Positions 43,562 to 52,657 of a stretch of DNA of 64,000 nucleotides are shown here, piece after piece (the stretch's first letter is position 1; every line of letters begins with the position of its first letter). The notes below the pieces were generated by a model. It did no database searches and was not told the DNA's origin. It saw nothing but the letters and a program-made list of their open reading frames with translations. The position numbers and the translations under genes were made by a program. This stretch comes from SAR324 cluster bacterium (GTDB lineage Bacteria; SAR324; XYD2-FULL-50-16), in the NCBI GenBank assembly GCA_028282885.1, contig JANQGX010000016.1, positions 186,001-250,000 on the forward strand, given 5' to 3'.

Positions 43562-46104
43562 TGAGCTGAAATTCCGATTGCAATGGTTTGAGTGTTGGGG
43601 GAAAAGGCGGTTTCGGGTTTGAGGTCAAACTCCGGTTGGTCATAGATGCCTTCATCATAGGTCTCAAAAGCCACCAGGTAGATTTCCCATATCAGTGCTG
43701 CTGCGGTAAATATATCCAGCAGCTCGTAATTCCGTTTATGGGTTTTCATCTTCTCCTGGTTGACATAGTACTCTTGCCTGATTTCGATAAAATCTTCCAG
43801 ACTGGTTGCATTGCGATACTTCTGTTCCAGCAGCTCATTCTCATCAGCCAGTTGACGATAATTCCTGGCTTCTTCCCTGGCTTGCCAGCCGGCTAACAGC
43901 GCTGTAACGCCCGCAACGATATGCCAGGTCCAATCCTGGGGTTTGGCCGGGTTAAAATAGTACCCCTCTTCCAGTGTAGAGACATCCCAGGTTGTTTGAA
44001 ATTGTCCGGTTTTTTCAGCAACTTCCTTTCTTACTTCCTGAAACAGATCCTGGATATCAAGGTTGGTTTCCGGAAGATGTCTTAAGAACGAGCTGGTAAA
44101 TACCCCGTTATTGCCATCCATTCCATCCCAGGCGAGCTTTCCGGGTGATGTCGCATAAGCGATGAAGGTTCTCGGGGGTGCCATCATTTCGGCAAATCCC
44201 TGGAATCTACTGCCCAATCCGGGTAGAGGATTATCCCTGCAGGCATCCAGGATAACGATATTTTGTACGTTCCGCGCTTCCGCCATTCTATCCAATACGC
44301 GATTCAGGCTGACCGCCATATTTCGGATTTTTTCGTCCTGATCGACCTCAGCCCTCGGGCTGCTTGTTTGCCAGTTCATATTGATCGGCAGAACGAAATT
44401 CTCACCCTTCACCTGCATGCCGTGGCCGGAATAGTAAAAGAGACCGGTTGTTTCAGGGGTTAGACGGTGTCCAAAATCCTCTATTATCCTCAGGAGTTCG
44501 AAGCGATTGAGATCCAGCCCCAGAATGACCTCAAATCCCAGATTTTCCAATGATTTTTTGACAGCCGTCGCATCATTCAATGGATTTAATAAGGGAGCCT
44601 CGGCATAGGCACCATTGCCAATGACAAGGGCCAGTCTCTGTTTTTCAAGAGTGCCCGCAGCCTGATCGCGATCATATCCCAACTCGGATCTGACAAGCCT
44701 GGAGTAGGAGGTATCTGTTTCGGTTTTCAAAAAGGGTGACCAGGATTTGGAGACGGTTTTCCTGCAATCCTCACCCGCTTTCAGGCCGGCGGTATCATTG
44801 CAGTCAAGGCGTTCGCTGGTAATTCTGGCCTTGTTATAGCGTGAAAAGCGAAACGAGTAGCCGGTTGGTTCCTCCCTGATCCTCCCTAGAAAATCCAGGG
44901 CAGTTTCGAAATTGTTCTGGGGATCGCTGAGATAAAGCGCCACGGCAATATTGTTCAGTATTTCCGGCTTGGAAGGACTTTTCTTCAAGGTCTCTTTCAT
45001 CAGTGATACAGCCTCACCGTATTTTTCGGCCGAGATATAAGCAGAAGCCAGATTGATTCTGGCCGGGATATAGCTTGAATCCCGTTCCATGGCCTGTCTC
45101 AGGTAGTATTCTGCTTTATCCATCAACTCCCTGTGGCGATTCCGATAGTTACGGGTTTTGCCCAGTTCATCCGGAACCAGGTTGAAAGCCAGTGTTTCGG
45201 TATCAACAGAAGTCGAAAGCATAAACCGGAAAAGTCCGCTGGCATCGTATTTAGACTGCTCCCGGAGTGCCATCTGATAGTAGGTGAGTCCGATATTGTT
45301 ATAGACCTCCCGGCCGGGAAAATAGGTAGCAAACTGCTGGAAACCCTCCAGGGCCTGCCGGTAGTCTTTTTCTTGATAAAATCGAACCCCGTTGGCAAAA
45401 AGAGGGAGTTTTTCGATTATGGGCCGGAGACTATTGGTTAATACCGCTTTTCTTTTCTGAGGTGCATAGTGACTTTCGGATTCAACTTGACGACGCACTC
45501 TTTTCAAGTACTCTAAGAAAAAATTGGATTCGTCTATCAAATGCTCGGGTTCAAATCCTGACATGGTCATCAGGATCAAACCGGAATAATCGGCTCCTGC
45601 TTCAACTTTTTTACGGAAGTCGGGATCTGATTGAACTGTTCCGGTAGTCCCTGCCTTTGTCCCTCCATGGTCCAGATAAGTAAAATGGTGATCGATCAGA
45701 TGCGATAATTCATGTGCCAGGATAAAGGCCAAGCGAGCATTACCTTTGGGAGTCGGATCTGATGACCCTTCGAAACAGAGATCCAGAATTGACTCTACCA
45801 GAATGATGCTGCCATCCGGGAGACACATTGCCCATCCAATCCAGTTGGCGGCAGAAGAGGGAACAATGATCAACCGCACGTTGTGATCCGTCCCAAATTC
45901 GCTTGCTTCGATCAGTCGATTAAATATCTTGTGAGCTTGACCGGCCAGGGGGTTATCCTGCGGACTGGAACTGCCGAATTCCTGGATATAATACTCCCCC
46001 AAACCCTTATCATATACTGCGGCAATCAGGCAGAATGGAATACTCAAAAGGACAATCAGGAGACCGGCGATCACCTGCATCCGTTTAAATGGGTAAGAAA
46101 CCAT
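43549..46104 (-). CDS. M48 metallopeptidase-TPR-caspase fusion protein
   Basis: An 851-residue protein. An N-terminal hydrophobic segment (10-30) is followed by an M48-type zinc metallopeptidase with HELSH (131-135) and the third-ligand motif ExxAD (E168, D172), then tetratricopeptide-like repeats (about 235-410), then a caspase-fold domain (490-720) opening with LALVIGNGAYAEAPLLNPLNDA. Its catalytic dyad is His561 (YYSGHGMQ) and Cys622 (ILDACRDNPLPG). The C-terminus has a hydrophobic stretch (726-742), coiled coil and a second hydrophobic segment, ending IGISAQWRW like an outer-membrane strand. Two different protease classes in one chain is unusual. It sits downstream of a sigma/anti-sigma pair. 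Confidence 0.88.
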   Translation of the reverse strand: MVSYPFKRMQVIAGLLIVLLSIPFCLIAAVYDKGLGEYYIQEFGSSSPQDNPLAGQAHKIFNRLIEASEFGTDHNVRLIIVPSSAANWIGWAMCLPDGSIILVESILDLCFEGSSDPTPKGNARLAFILAHELSHLIDHHFTYLDHGGTKAGTTGTVQSDPDFRKKVEAGADYSGLILMTMSGFEPEHLIDESNFFLEYLKRVRRQVESESHYAPQKRKAVLTNSLRPIIEKLPLFANGVRFYQEKDYRQALEGFQQFATYFPGREVYNNIGLTYYQMALREQSKYDASGLFRFMLSTSVDTETLAFNLVPDELGKTRNYRNRHRELMDKAEYYLRQAMERDSSYIPARINLASAYISAEKYGEAVSLMKETLKKSPSKPEILNNIAVALYLSDPQNNFETALDFLGRIREEPTGYSFRFSRYNKARITSERLDCNDTAGLKAGEDCRKTVSKSWSPFLKTETDTSYSRLVRSELGYDRDQAAGTLEKQRLALVIGNGAYAEAPLLNPLNDATAVKKSLENLGFEVILGLDLNRFELLRIIEDFGHRLTPETTGLFYYSGHGMQVKGENFVLPINMNWQTSSPRAEVDQDEKIRNMAVSLNRVLDRMAEARNVQNIVILDACRDNPLPGLGSRFQGFAEMMAPPRTFIAYATSPGKLAWDGMDGNNGVFTSSFLRHLPETNLDIQDLFQEVRKEVAEKTGQFQTTWDVSTLEEGYYFNPAKPQDWTWHIVAGVTALLAGWQAREEARNYRQLADENELLEQKYRNATSLEDFIEIRQEYYVNQEKMKTHKRNYELLDIFTAAALIWEIYLVAFETYDEGIYDQPEFDLKPETAFSPNTQTIAIGISAQWRW

Positions 46105-46185
46105 CAGATCAGGTTCCGAATAGCATTAGAATGTTTGACAATGTTACCCGAATGAGAGTCCGAAACTTGTGATAGACAAGGTTAC

Positions 46186-47118
46186 TCAGGACAAAATTAG
46201 TTGAATTTCTGTTGTTATTTTATATATGATTTCGTGTCGTTTTTCAACTTTATTATCACTGATTATCTTTCCTATCTTAGCTAATCTTCGAGTAATGCCG
46301 GGAGGAAGGTCCTTGAATTCCGCATGACTGAGGAGGGCATCCAGGTTTTCTCTTTTAATCAGGTCAGACCTTTTATTAGAGGAGAGTGCCAACGCTGATT
46401 TTGTGAATAAACCCAATTTGTAAAAATAACTGCTTCCTGACTTTAAATAGTATTCTTCTATATTTTCAACAGCATCCAGAGAGGTACGATTATTGAGTTC
46501 GATTGGAAGTTCCGGATATTCGGTTAATAGGTCTTTATTTGTCAAAACCAGTTCGTTCATTTTTTTCAAAACCACTTCAAACTGATTTCTGTTTGACAGC
46601 AGCGTGCTAAGCCTCGCATCCACCACCAGGATACCTGTCATAAACGCAACTTGTTGCTCGGTTTTGCCGCCGCTGAATCCCAAAATCATTGTTTCATTTG
46701 ATTTCTCCGGGGCAAAACTGCTGATGATGACCGTGTCTTTACTAGGGGACAAACCGGCTAAAAGACGCTCAGATCTCCATTCCGACTCAGTCTTGAACTG
46801 AAAAAGCAGCATAAGGGAAGCAGCGACAGGAATCGCAATTCCCGCTGCCCTGTATTTTCCAATTCTACCGATGGATTTCAACCATCTCCGATAGAGCGAA
46901 CTGTTAGCAGGCATCGGCTGAAAGTTCTCAAGTTCCCTGACAACCTCAATGGAGTCCACCACCAGTTGATAGCAGTCTCTGCACTGGTGAAGGTGAGATA
47001 GGACCAGTGCCCTGTCTTTTTTTGCCAACTGCCCGTCAATAAAAGCCGCAATCGTGTTATCATCGAGACATTGTTTCCGAACTTCCGAACTCATTTTGGC
47101 TTTTAGTTTTTGTTTCAT
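46186..47118 (-). CDS. Zinc-finger anti-sigma factor, single-pass membrane
   Basis: A 310-residue protein. The cytoplasmic N-terminus has the anti-sigma zinc-binding pattern (His42, Cys46, Cys49 in SHLHQCRDC) within the ZAS fold. One membrane helix (about 91-108, AAGIAIPVAASLMLLFQF) separates it from a roughly 200-residue C-terminal part outside the cytoplasm, with no recognised domain, probably the sensor. It lies 67 bp after the sigma-factor gene and should bind that sigma factor. Regulated proteolysis of such proteins typically releases the sigma factor; two peptidase activities are encoded directly downstream. Confidence 0.85.
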   Translation of the reverse strand: MKQKLKAKMSSEVRKQCLDDNTIAAFIDGQLAKKDRALVLSHLHQCRDCYQLVVDSIEVVRELENFQPMPANSSLYRRWLKSIGRIGKYRAAGIAIPVAASLMLLFQFKTESEWRSERLLAGLSPSKDTVIISSFAPEKSNETMILGFSGGKTEQQVAFMTGILVVDARLSTLLSNRNQFEVVLKKMNELVLTNKDLLTEYPELPIELNNRTSLDAVENIEEYYLKSGSSYFYKLGLFTKSALALSSNKRSDLIKRENLDALLSHAEFKDLPPGITRRLAKIGKIISDNKVEKRHEIIYKITTEIQLILS

Positions 47119-47185
47119 AAATGTGTTTTATCTAATTTTTACGATATTCGTTTAAAGGGACACGATGCTGTTATTGATTTCGTTC

Positions 47186-48286
47186 TTAATAGTAGACGAC
47201 AGGGTTTATATTTTTTTCCATTTTTTTTACGATATATTGATAACAGAGTTGAATAATCATCTCCCTGTCCTCTTTCGCAATTTGCAGGTTTTCAATCCGG
47301 GTTTTGAGTTCATTCGTGAATCGGGATATTCGTTTGTCAATCCTTTTCCAGGCCTGGCTTGAGACCTTTCTTTTCCCCGTTATCGATTTCATGGGCTCTG
47401 TCGGTTTGCTCATGGTTCTGGCAATTTCCGAAATGTGCAAACCATCAACCAGGTACATGGACACTATCATCAGATCCGTGGCTGTTTGTTCCGCTAATAA
47501 TGAATCTATCTCGTTCTCCAGATGCGACTGCACTTCATCCTTCAAGAGGCTGGACAAGGGATTAACCGTGGAATTATCTTCGACCTGATCCAGTACCTCA
47601 TCACCCAGTTGATCACGGGAAGAAATGTTGCTTGACTTTCGGGAAGGTATTCTACCCTGCAGCTTTAGGTCCCAATCTTCCAGCATTGTCATTTCCAGCC
47701 TGACCCGGGAAACTTGCATCACTTTTTGCAAATAGGATTTATCCCTGTTAGTCAAGAGCTCATCCATTTTATTGAAAAACTCGTTTTTTGGATACAGGGT
47801 CTCTTTGAGATGGAGTTCAAGCTTATCTGAAACACGGTTGGGCAGGTGCTTTTTTATTTTCAAAAACTCGGCAGCAGAAAGACGGTATAACAATGTGAAC
47901 TCGGGATTGGTCATGATAAACTGCGATGCTTCGCTAAAAGTGCGACCATCCCGATAAATCAGGGTTTCCAGCATCATGGCAACCTTCCCCAAGTGTTTCG
48001 CTATGGCAGAGTTTTCCCATCTTCCCCAGTGCTTTTTGATGAAATCGATGGCCAGTCGATTAATAACAACAGACAAATATGACTTCCAGGTACTGTTGGT
48101 AGTCCCCTGGTAATCCCTCAGTCTTTTACCATCGTTAATCAGAAGCTTCTCATAAATGTATCCCTTGAAATCATCGGACATTTCACTGGATATGCTTTTG
48201 TTGCGGCAGACTGATGCTATCACCAGGTCAATTATTTCTTTTTCTTGCTCAAGGGTTTTTTTAATATCCATAAAACAGGCGATCAT
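47186..48286 (-). CDS. ECF-like RNA polymerase sigma factor, enlarged
   Basis: A 366-residue sigma-70-family protein. The N-terminal part has region-2 character (SYLSVVINRLAIDFIKKHWGRW), and the C-terminal part has a region-4 pattern (DLMIVSMYLVDGLHISEIARTM, then KRKVSSQAWKRIDKRI). Classical ECF factors are about 160-210 residues; the extra length lies mainly between (about 105-250, including a basic/serine-rich segment). A start at Met6 (48271) is equally possible; neither has a clear ribosome-binding site. It is first in a run with its anti-sigma factor and the M48-caspase protein, from a promoter seen at 48403-48430. Confidence 0.75.
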   Translation of the reverse strand: MIACFMDIKKTLEQEKEIIDLVIASVCRNKSISSEMSDDFKGYIYEKLLINDGKRLRDYQGTTNSTWKSYLSVVINRLAIDFIKKHWGRWENSAIAKHLGKVAMMLETLIYRDGRTFSEASQFIMTNPEFTLLYRLSAAEFLKIKKHLPNRVSDKLELHLKETLYPKNEFFNKMDELLTNRDKSYLQKVMQVSRVRLEMTMLEDWDLKLQGRIPSRKSSNISSRDQLGDEVLDQVEDNSTVNPLSSLLKDEVQSHLENEIDSLLAEQTATDLMIVSMYLVDGLHISEIARTMSKPTEPMKSITGKRKVSSQAWKRIDKRISRFTNELKTRIENLQIAKEDREMIIQLCYQYIVKKMEKNINPVVYY

Positions 48287-48297
48287 GGGAAAGTCAA

Positions 48298-48307
48298 CCC
48301 CCGGGGG
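48298..48307. repeat. CCCCCGGGGG palindrome upstream of the sigma gene
   Basis: A perfect 10-bp GC-only palindrome ends 12 nt before the sigma-factor ATG (48286), in an otherwise AT-rich leader and in place of a normal ribosome-binding site. It might occlude or substitute for a Shine-Dalgarno element (GGGGG on the minus strand). A short palindrome may be chance, but its position is notable. Confidence 0.4.
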
Positions 48308-48397
48308 AACTTAACTTTCGGAAATCTCCGAAACAGGTTTTCAGCGGTTTACCTTTTTTCAAAGATCCATTGGTCAGGGGAATCAGAAGGATATTGT

Positions 48398-48430
48398 GTA
48401 CTATTATAGTACCCTTTATCCGATAATCAA
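48398..48430 (-). promoter_or_regulatory. Promoter with operator-like palindrome upstream of the sigma gene
   Basis: On the minus strand a perfect -10 box TATAAT (complement 48403-48408) lies 16 bp after a -35-like TTGATT (complement 48425-48430). The -10 is embedded in a perfect 15-bp palindrome GTACTAT-T-ATAGTAC (48398-48412), giving a likely repressor site overlapping the promoter core. Transcription would start near 48396, leaving an untranslated leader of about 110 nt. Confidence 0.6.
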
Positions 48431-49028
48431 GCAATCATTAGAACGTCCACCAACCGTTAGTCTGTTTCCTTTTTTACCAAAGGGAATGAGGAGAAACAGC
48501 TATTCAGTGACTTGGATGAGCTAAGATTGGATTTGATCTCTTTGGTTTTTACTCATATAAACAAAAATCAACATACGAAAATAGGACAGCCGTTTCATCA
48601 TGTCAAGGAGGTCATGATCATTGACCGGACAAAAAAAGTCTTCAGCATACACTAAAGCCAGCTCTTTGCCTCCATTATCAGCGCTTTGACCGTAAAGCAT
48701 GGTGTTCCCGGATAAAGAGCCAACCGGATGAAATCTTGACTGAAAGAAAATAATTATGAAACAGATCAAAGACAAAAAATTCATTGATGTATAGTTCTAC
48801 ATTACGGTCAAAAAGATGATTTCGATATCAGGCGTCAAATCCAGTCTTTGAACTTGATAGTGGGGAAAATGAAGCGGGCTGTGATAGATGGCTGTAAAGT
48901 TTAACCAATTGAGCACCGGCAGTAAAGAAAGTACTGAGTAAAGAATGATTCGGTAGTTTTATAGTGGAAAAACGTTTAAGCCAATGGTACACCTGTTGAA
49001 TAGAAAATTGAATCGATTGGATTGATTA

Positions 49029-51644
49029 ATGGCCTATAAAAACAACACATATTATCAGATCTCTTCATTCGGGGATGAAGCCGTACAGGCATCGGAAGCA
49101 CTGTTAAAGTCTTACCCTTTGACCCGCGTCTGCCTGGATATTCTTGGCAAACAGTTAGTTAGGAAACTCGAATTCGGCTTTTTCGAACCCCATCATCAGA
49201 TCATTGTTCAAGGAGAACAGGGTAAGGATCTGTTTCTGATCTGCAATCATCTGGCTGACGTTATCGTTTTTGATCGTCTGATCATACAAATGGAAGCCCC
49301 GGCACTCTTTGGCGACAAGGCTATTATCGACAGAAATTCCACCCGAAATGCCACTATTGCCATAGCAGAAGGGGATTTGTCACTTGTGATTAAAATTCCC
49401 ATGGGGTATTTCATCCGGGACTTTAAACAGTCGGATGCCGATGATGCCAGTTTTGTTCAGGAAACACGAATCTATTACAACCTGTTTCTTGAAATTCAAA
49501 GCCGTCTTTTCAAATACAGTCAAATTCAGAAGAAACTCTGGGATGAGGTCAATAAGCAATTAAAATTACTTAACATTCAATTAGTCACCAGCCAACTTAT
49601 CAAAAAGGAAGAGAAGGAATGGGAACCAAAGGTATGGCAGGTAATTCGCCAATATCTGAAATCGGTCCATAGTTTTGCCTGGCCGAGCAATGTCCAATAC
49701 AGCACAGGTGCTTTAATGGACATTCTCAATTCGGTTCTTGAGAGCCGATTCCCCAAAACCGAGTTCAAGGGGAACTATCAGACTTATCTGTACCAGAAGA
49801 AATTAATTTGGAATCGTTGGTTGGACACCTTGAGCGAATTGCTGATCAAGGTTCTGCCTAACGAACAGCTACCTATCAGTATCGGCGAAGTCCTGCTGTT
49901 CAATCCCAGGATTTACCAGATGCGTATGCACACCCTCCTGGTTTCGATCCAGAGAAAATTCATGTTCAAAAAGGTACAACCGCGCAAGGAGGTGTTTGAT
50001 TCCGACAAGTTGGTAGCTAAAAATTTCTTCAGCAAGAAGATCTCGGACAACGAATTTGACCTGGATAGCTACCTGAAAACAGTCAAGCAGATGTTTATCC
50101 TGCGGAATCCGAACCGGGTGCTTGCCCAGGTTGCCCAGCAAACAGCGCAGTTGACGGCAACCTGTGAAAACGAGTTCAACGAATCGGTTTCCAAAATGCA
50201 GCACTTTTTGGACAAGGTCAAAAAGTTGTCCCTGGTTAAAAAGGAACTGGTGCCGGAAGAGGAAAAGCTGCAGAAACAGATTCTGGAAAGAACGACCGTT
50301 ATTAACCAGGGCTTCAGCACCTTCCATTCCAAAATCGTCGGACATACCTATACCTATGCAGGAGTTATCCGGTTCACCGATACCAAGGTCCCCCTGTTGG
50401 AAAACCTGATCAAGGCCACCGGCTCCGACGCTTTGAAAAAGAACCTGGTTAAAGCTTTTAACGGTCTGATCGACCTTCTCGCCCTGAAGCCTGAAGGGTA
50501 CAATCACAATGAGGTCCAGCAGATATTTTATATCTGCCACGGATCCTCGGAAGATGCCATTCCCGAAAGTGAACTTGCTTCCAATTACTGGATTCCGGTT
50601 TCAGAAGGCATTCGCCTGTTAAAAGGAGATAAAGACTTCGGTGTTATCAAACCGGGATTTCTGGTTGGGGGCGACGCCTGGAAACAGAGCAGCGAAATCG
50701 AAGATCAGGCTGATCAGGATGAGTGGCATTTGAAAATACCGAAAAAGAAGGCGGATCAGCCCCTGGATACCTTCTTCCTTCTTTTTGTCATACCCAAGAA
50801 GAGTATCCCCTGGCTTATTTCTGATGTTCCTTCCGCCGGAGAGTTACAAAATCAGATTGTTCCCCTGATGCAGTCGCTGGTGACCCGGATCCTGGAAAAC
50901 ATCGCGGTGGTTTCTGAAATCAGGGACTCCCTGATGAAGCGATTCAGCCAGATTGTGGAAGTCATTGTTACGGAAAAAAAGGTGCGGGAGTTTGAAAATA
51001 ACCGAAACAGGATTCCCCAGGCCAAATACAACCGAATCCTAAAGCTGATTTACGAAACTCTTGGCATTGCCCTGGAAAAGAGACAATCCGTTAGTTCAGA
51101 AGCTTTCTCCAAGCAGCTATATAACGAGATCGTCAAACAGACCAAGAAGGACTTCCCCAACCTGACAGCAGAAGAACAGGGAAATAAAGCGTATACACTC
51201 TGGCGATTCATGCAGAGTGAAATCGTCTCCAAAATATACCTGGAGGAGTCGTCGGATATTATAAAACTCGATGTACCCAAATCCACCTTTTTGCAGATCA
51301 GAGAAGATATTGAAGCCTTTTTCAAGGAGAAAGACCTCGAACTTCCCAAGGGAGCTTGTAAAATGCGGGAAGAGAGCGGTGAAATCAATATGAGCAAAAT
51401 GATTCAGACGGAATCCAAGCTCAAAAGCAGGGAGTATCTGGAAATCTTAAAATCAGTTCTTGATATTGTGGAGCAACGCTTTGTACACTTAGTAGGAGAA
51501 GCCACAGGGTATAAATCCAGGCTGGACCAAATCAGCGCGATCCAAACTGAATTTGATGTTAATGAAATACAATCCAAATTCATTCTGGATGCCATTGCCA
51601 AACTGCAAAAGGCCCTGCAAAATGAAAGCCCTGAAACCGGATAA
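49029..51644 (+). CDS. Cyclic-nucleotide-binding-like protein with long helical region
   Basis: An 871-residue protein. The N-terminal 130 residues resemble a cyclic nucleotide-binding (CRP-like beta-barrel) domain: LEFGFFEPHHQIIVQGEQGKDLFLICNHLADVIVFD and PALFGDKAIIDRNSTRNATIAIAEG, with the usual phosphate-cassette arginine replaced by a less typical pattern, so ligand binding is uncertain. The rest is largely alpha-helical with long charged heptad-like stretches and a more compact part around 430-620. No DNA-binding or catalytic motif is visible. It is followed 49 bp later by another unknown gene, probably co-transcribed. Confidence 0.7.
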   Translation: MAYKNNTYYQISSFGDEAVQASEALLKSYPLTRVCLDILGKQLVRKLEFGFFEPHHQIIVQGEQGKDLFLICNHLADVIVFDRLIIQMEAPALFGDKAIIDRNSTRNATIAIAEGDLSLVIKIPMGYFIRDFKQSDADDASFVQETRIYYNLFLEIQSRLFKYSQIQKKLWDEVNKQLKLLNIQLVTSQLIKKEEKEWEPKVWQVIRQYLKSVHSFAWPSNVQYSTGALMDILNSVLESRFPKTEFKGNYQTYLYQKKLIWNRWLDTLSELLIKVLPNEQLPISIGEVLLFNPRIYQMRMHTLLVSIQRKFMFKKVQPRKEVFDSDKLVAKNFFSKKISDNEFDLDSYLKTVKQMFILRNPNRVLAQVAQQTAQLTATCENEFNESVSKMQHFLDKVKKLSLVKKELVPEEEKLQKQILERTTVINQGFSTFHSKIVGHTYTYAGVIRFTDTKVPLLENLIKATGSDALKKNLVKAFNGLIDLLALKPEGYNHNEVQQIFYICHGSSEDAIPESELASNYWIPVSEGIRLLKGDKDFGVIKPGFLVGGDAWKQSSEIEDQADQDEWHLKIPKKKADQPLDTFFLLFVIPKKSIPWLISDVPSAGELQNQIVPLMQSLVTRILENIAVVSEIRDSLMKRFSQIVEVIVTEKKVREFENNRNRIPQAKYNRILKLIYETLGIALEKRQSVSSEAFSKQLYNEIVKQTKKDFPNLTAEEQGNKAYTLWRFMQSEIVSKIYLEESSDIIKLDVPKSTFLQIREDIEAFFKEKDLELPKGACKMREESGEINMSKMIQTESKLKSREYLEILKSVLDIVEQRFVHLVGEATGYKSRLDQISAIQTEFDVNEIQSKFILDAIAKLQKALQNESPETG

Positions 51645-51693
51645 AATAACAGGATCATACCCCGATTATAGAATCTAAGTGCACCAGGCTGGG

Positions 51694-52623
51694 ATGAAAG
51701 AAAAGAATAGTTCACCGGAAGACACCCGCCCCGAAAAAAAGAGAAAACTCAAAATCCAACCCACCTCCTCAGTTCTCCTGACCCCGGGATCGTCCCGAAG
51801 AAAAAATGCCTGGGGAAGGCTGCGCGACAGCGGTAGTAACAGGGGAATGACCCAAGGGCAAATCAGCGATTATCTTGAATCCCAAATGAAAAAAAACTAC
51901 GTCAATGTACGTAAGGATGGCGCCCTGACCTTTGACAAAGTCGACAAATATCTGGAATACCTCGCCAGAACCGCCTCGCAAACCCTGGTTCAGGCGGAAA
52001 TGGACCGCAAGTCCGTTACCCGGTTTTCGGAAGAAACAAAACCGTTACTCGTCGATATCGGATCAAAATCATCTTTAACCGACTCCGATGTCAAACAACA
52101 CACCCGTCTGATTACCGAAAAAGCCAATAACCAGGTACAGGGGATGATATCTTCCGCCCAAACCGATCCATCCCCACCAGCAAAAACCGAGGAGAAACCA
52201 GTTGTACCGCCGGCACCCAATGTGGCAGAAAAACCTGGCAAACCTGAAATTGCGGAAGAGGATGGCTTCCTGGACAGCGAGATTATTCCGGTTGGCTTTG
52301 AAAAGGGCGCTCCTAGAGTAAGCGTGCGTGATTTTCTGGAACTACCGATATCGACAAAAGATGACGGTCCATCCGATGAAGATTGGTTTGCCGCTCATCT
52401 GAAATATCTGGAAATGGCTGCCAGGAAAGCCTTCTTATCAAAAAAAGATCTGGATGAAGTAAAACAGCAGTTGGATCAGTTTCCGAAAATCAAATACAAG
52501 TCCCATTTCAATATCTTTCCGGATCGTGAATATGAAGATACCCAGATGATGATTGTTTACAGCCGCTGGCGAAATGGCACCATTCGCCAGTTGCGGAAAG
52601 ATAACGGAGTAGAGGAGGATTGA
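51694..52623 (+). CDS. Unknown hydrophilic protein, partner of the cNMP-like gene
   Basis: A 309-residue protein. The frame extends to a GTG at 51679, but I chose the ATG at 51694; the ribosome-binding site is weak for both. The N-terminus is basic and low in hydrophobics (SPEDTRPEKKRKLKIQP), the centre carries a proline-rich linker (PPAKTEEKPVVPPAPNVAEK), and the C-terminal 100 residues (about 210-309) look like a compact helical domain (EDWFAAHLKYLEMAARKAFLSK). No signal peptide or known domain. The close spacing to the upstream gene suggests the two products work together. Confidence 0.6.
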   Translation: MKEKNSSPEDTRPEKKRKLKIQPTSSVLLTPGSSRRKNAWGRLRDSGSNRGMTQGQISDYLESQMKKNYVNVRKDGALTFDKVDKYLEYLARTASQTLVQAEMDRKSVTRFSEETKPLLVDIGSKSSLTDSDVKQHTRLITEKANNQVQGMISSAQTDPSPPAKTEEKPVVPPAPNVAEKPGKPEIAEEDGFLDSEIIPVGFEKGAPRVSVRDFLELPISTKDDGPSDEDWFAAHLKYLEMAARKAFLSKKDLDEVKQQLDQFPKIKYKSHFNIFPDREYEDTQMMIVYSRWRNGTIRQLRKDNGVEED

Positions 52624-52657
52624 AAGGGATAGTCCCGGCAGTCACACAAGAGTCGAT

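Larger units (their letters stand above)
48287..49028. other. Divergent intergenic region between sigma operon and cNMP-like gene
   Basis: A 742-bp region holding the sigma-operon promoter (48398-48430) and the promoter for the plus-strand gene at 49029. A minus-strand frame at 48521-48784 (87 codons) has a hydrophobic start but no ribosome-binding site; I do not support it as a gene. No RNA gene seen. Confidence 0.4.

Noticed and set aside
45545..45575. tRNA-like T-loop sequence GGTTCAAATCC
   Set aside because: It lies inside the M48-caspase coding sequence and no cloverleaf surrounds it.
48521..48784. 87-codon minus-strand frame in the intergenic region
   Set aside because: Hydrophobic start but no ribosome-binding site; nothing recognisable in the peptide; probably spurious.
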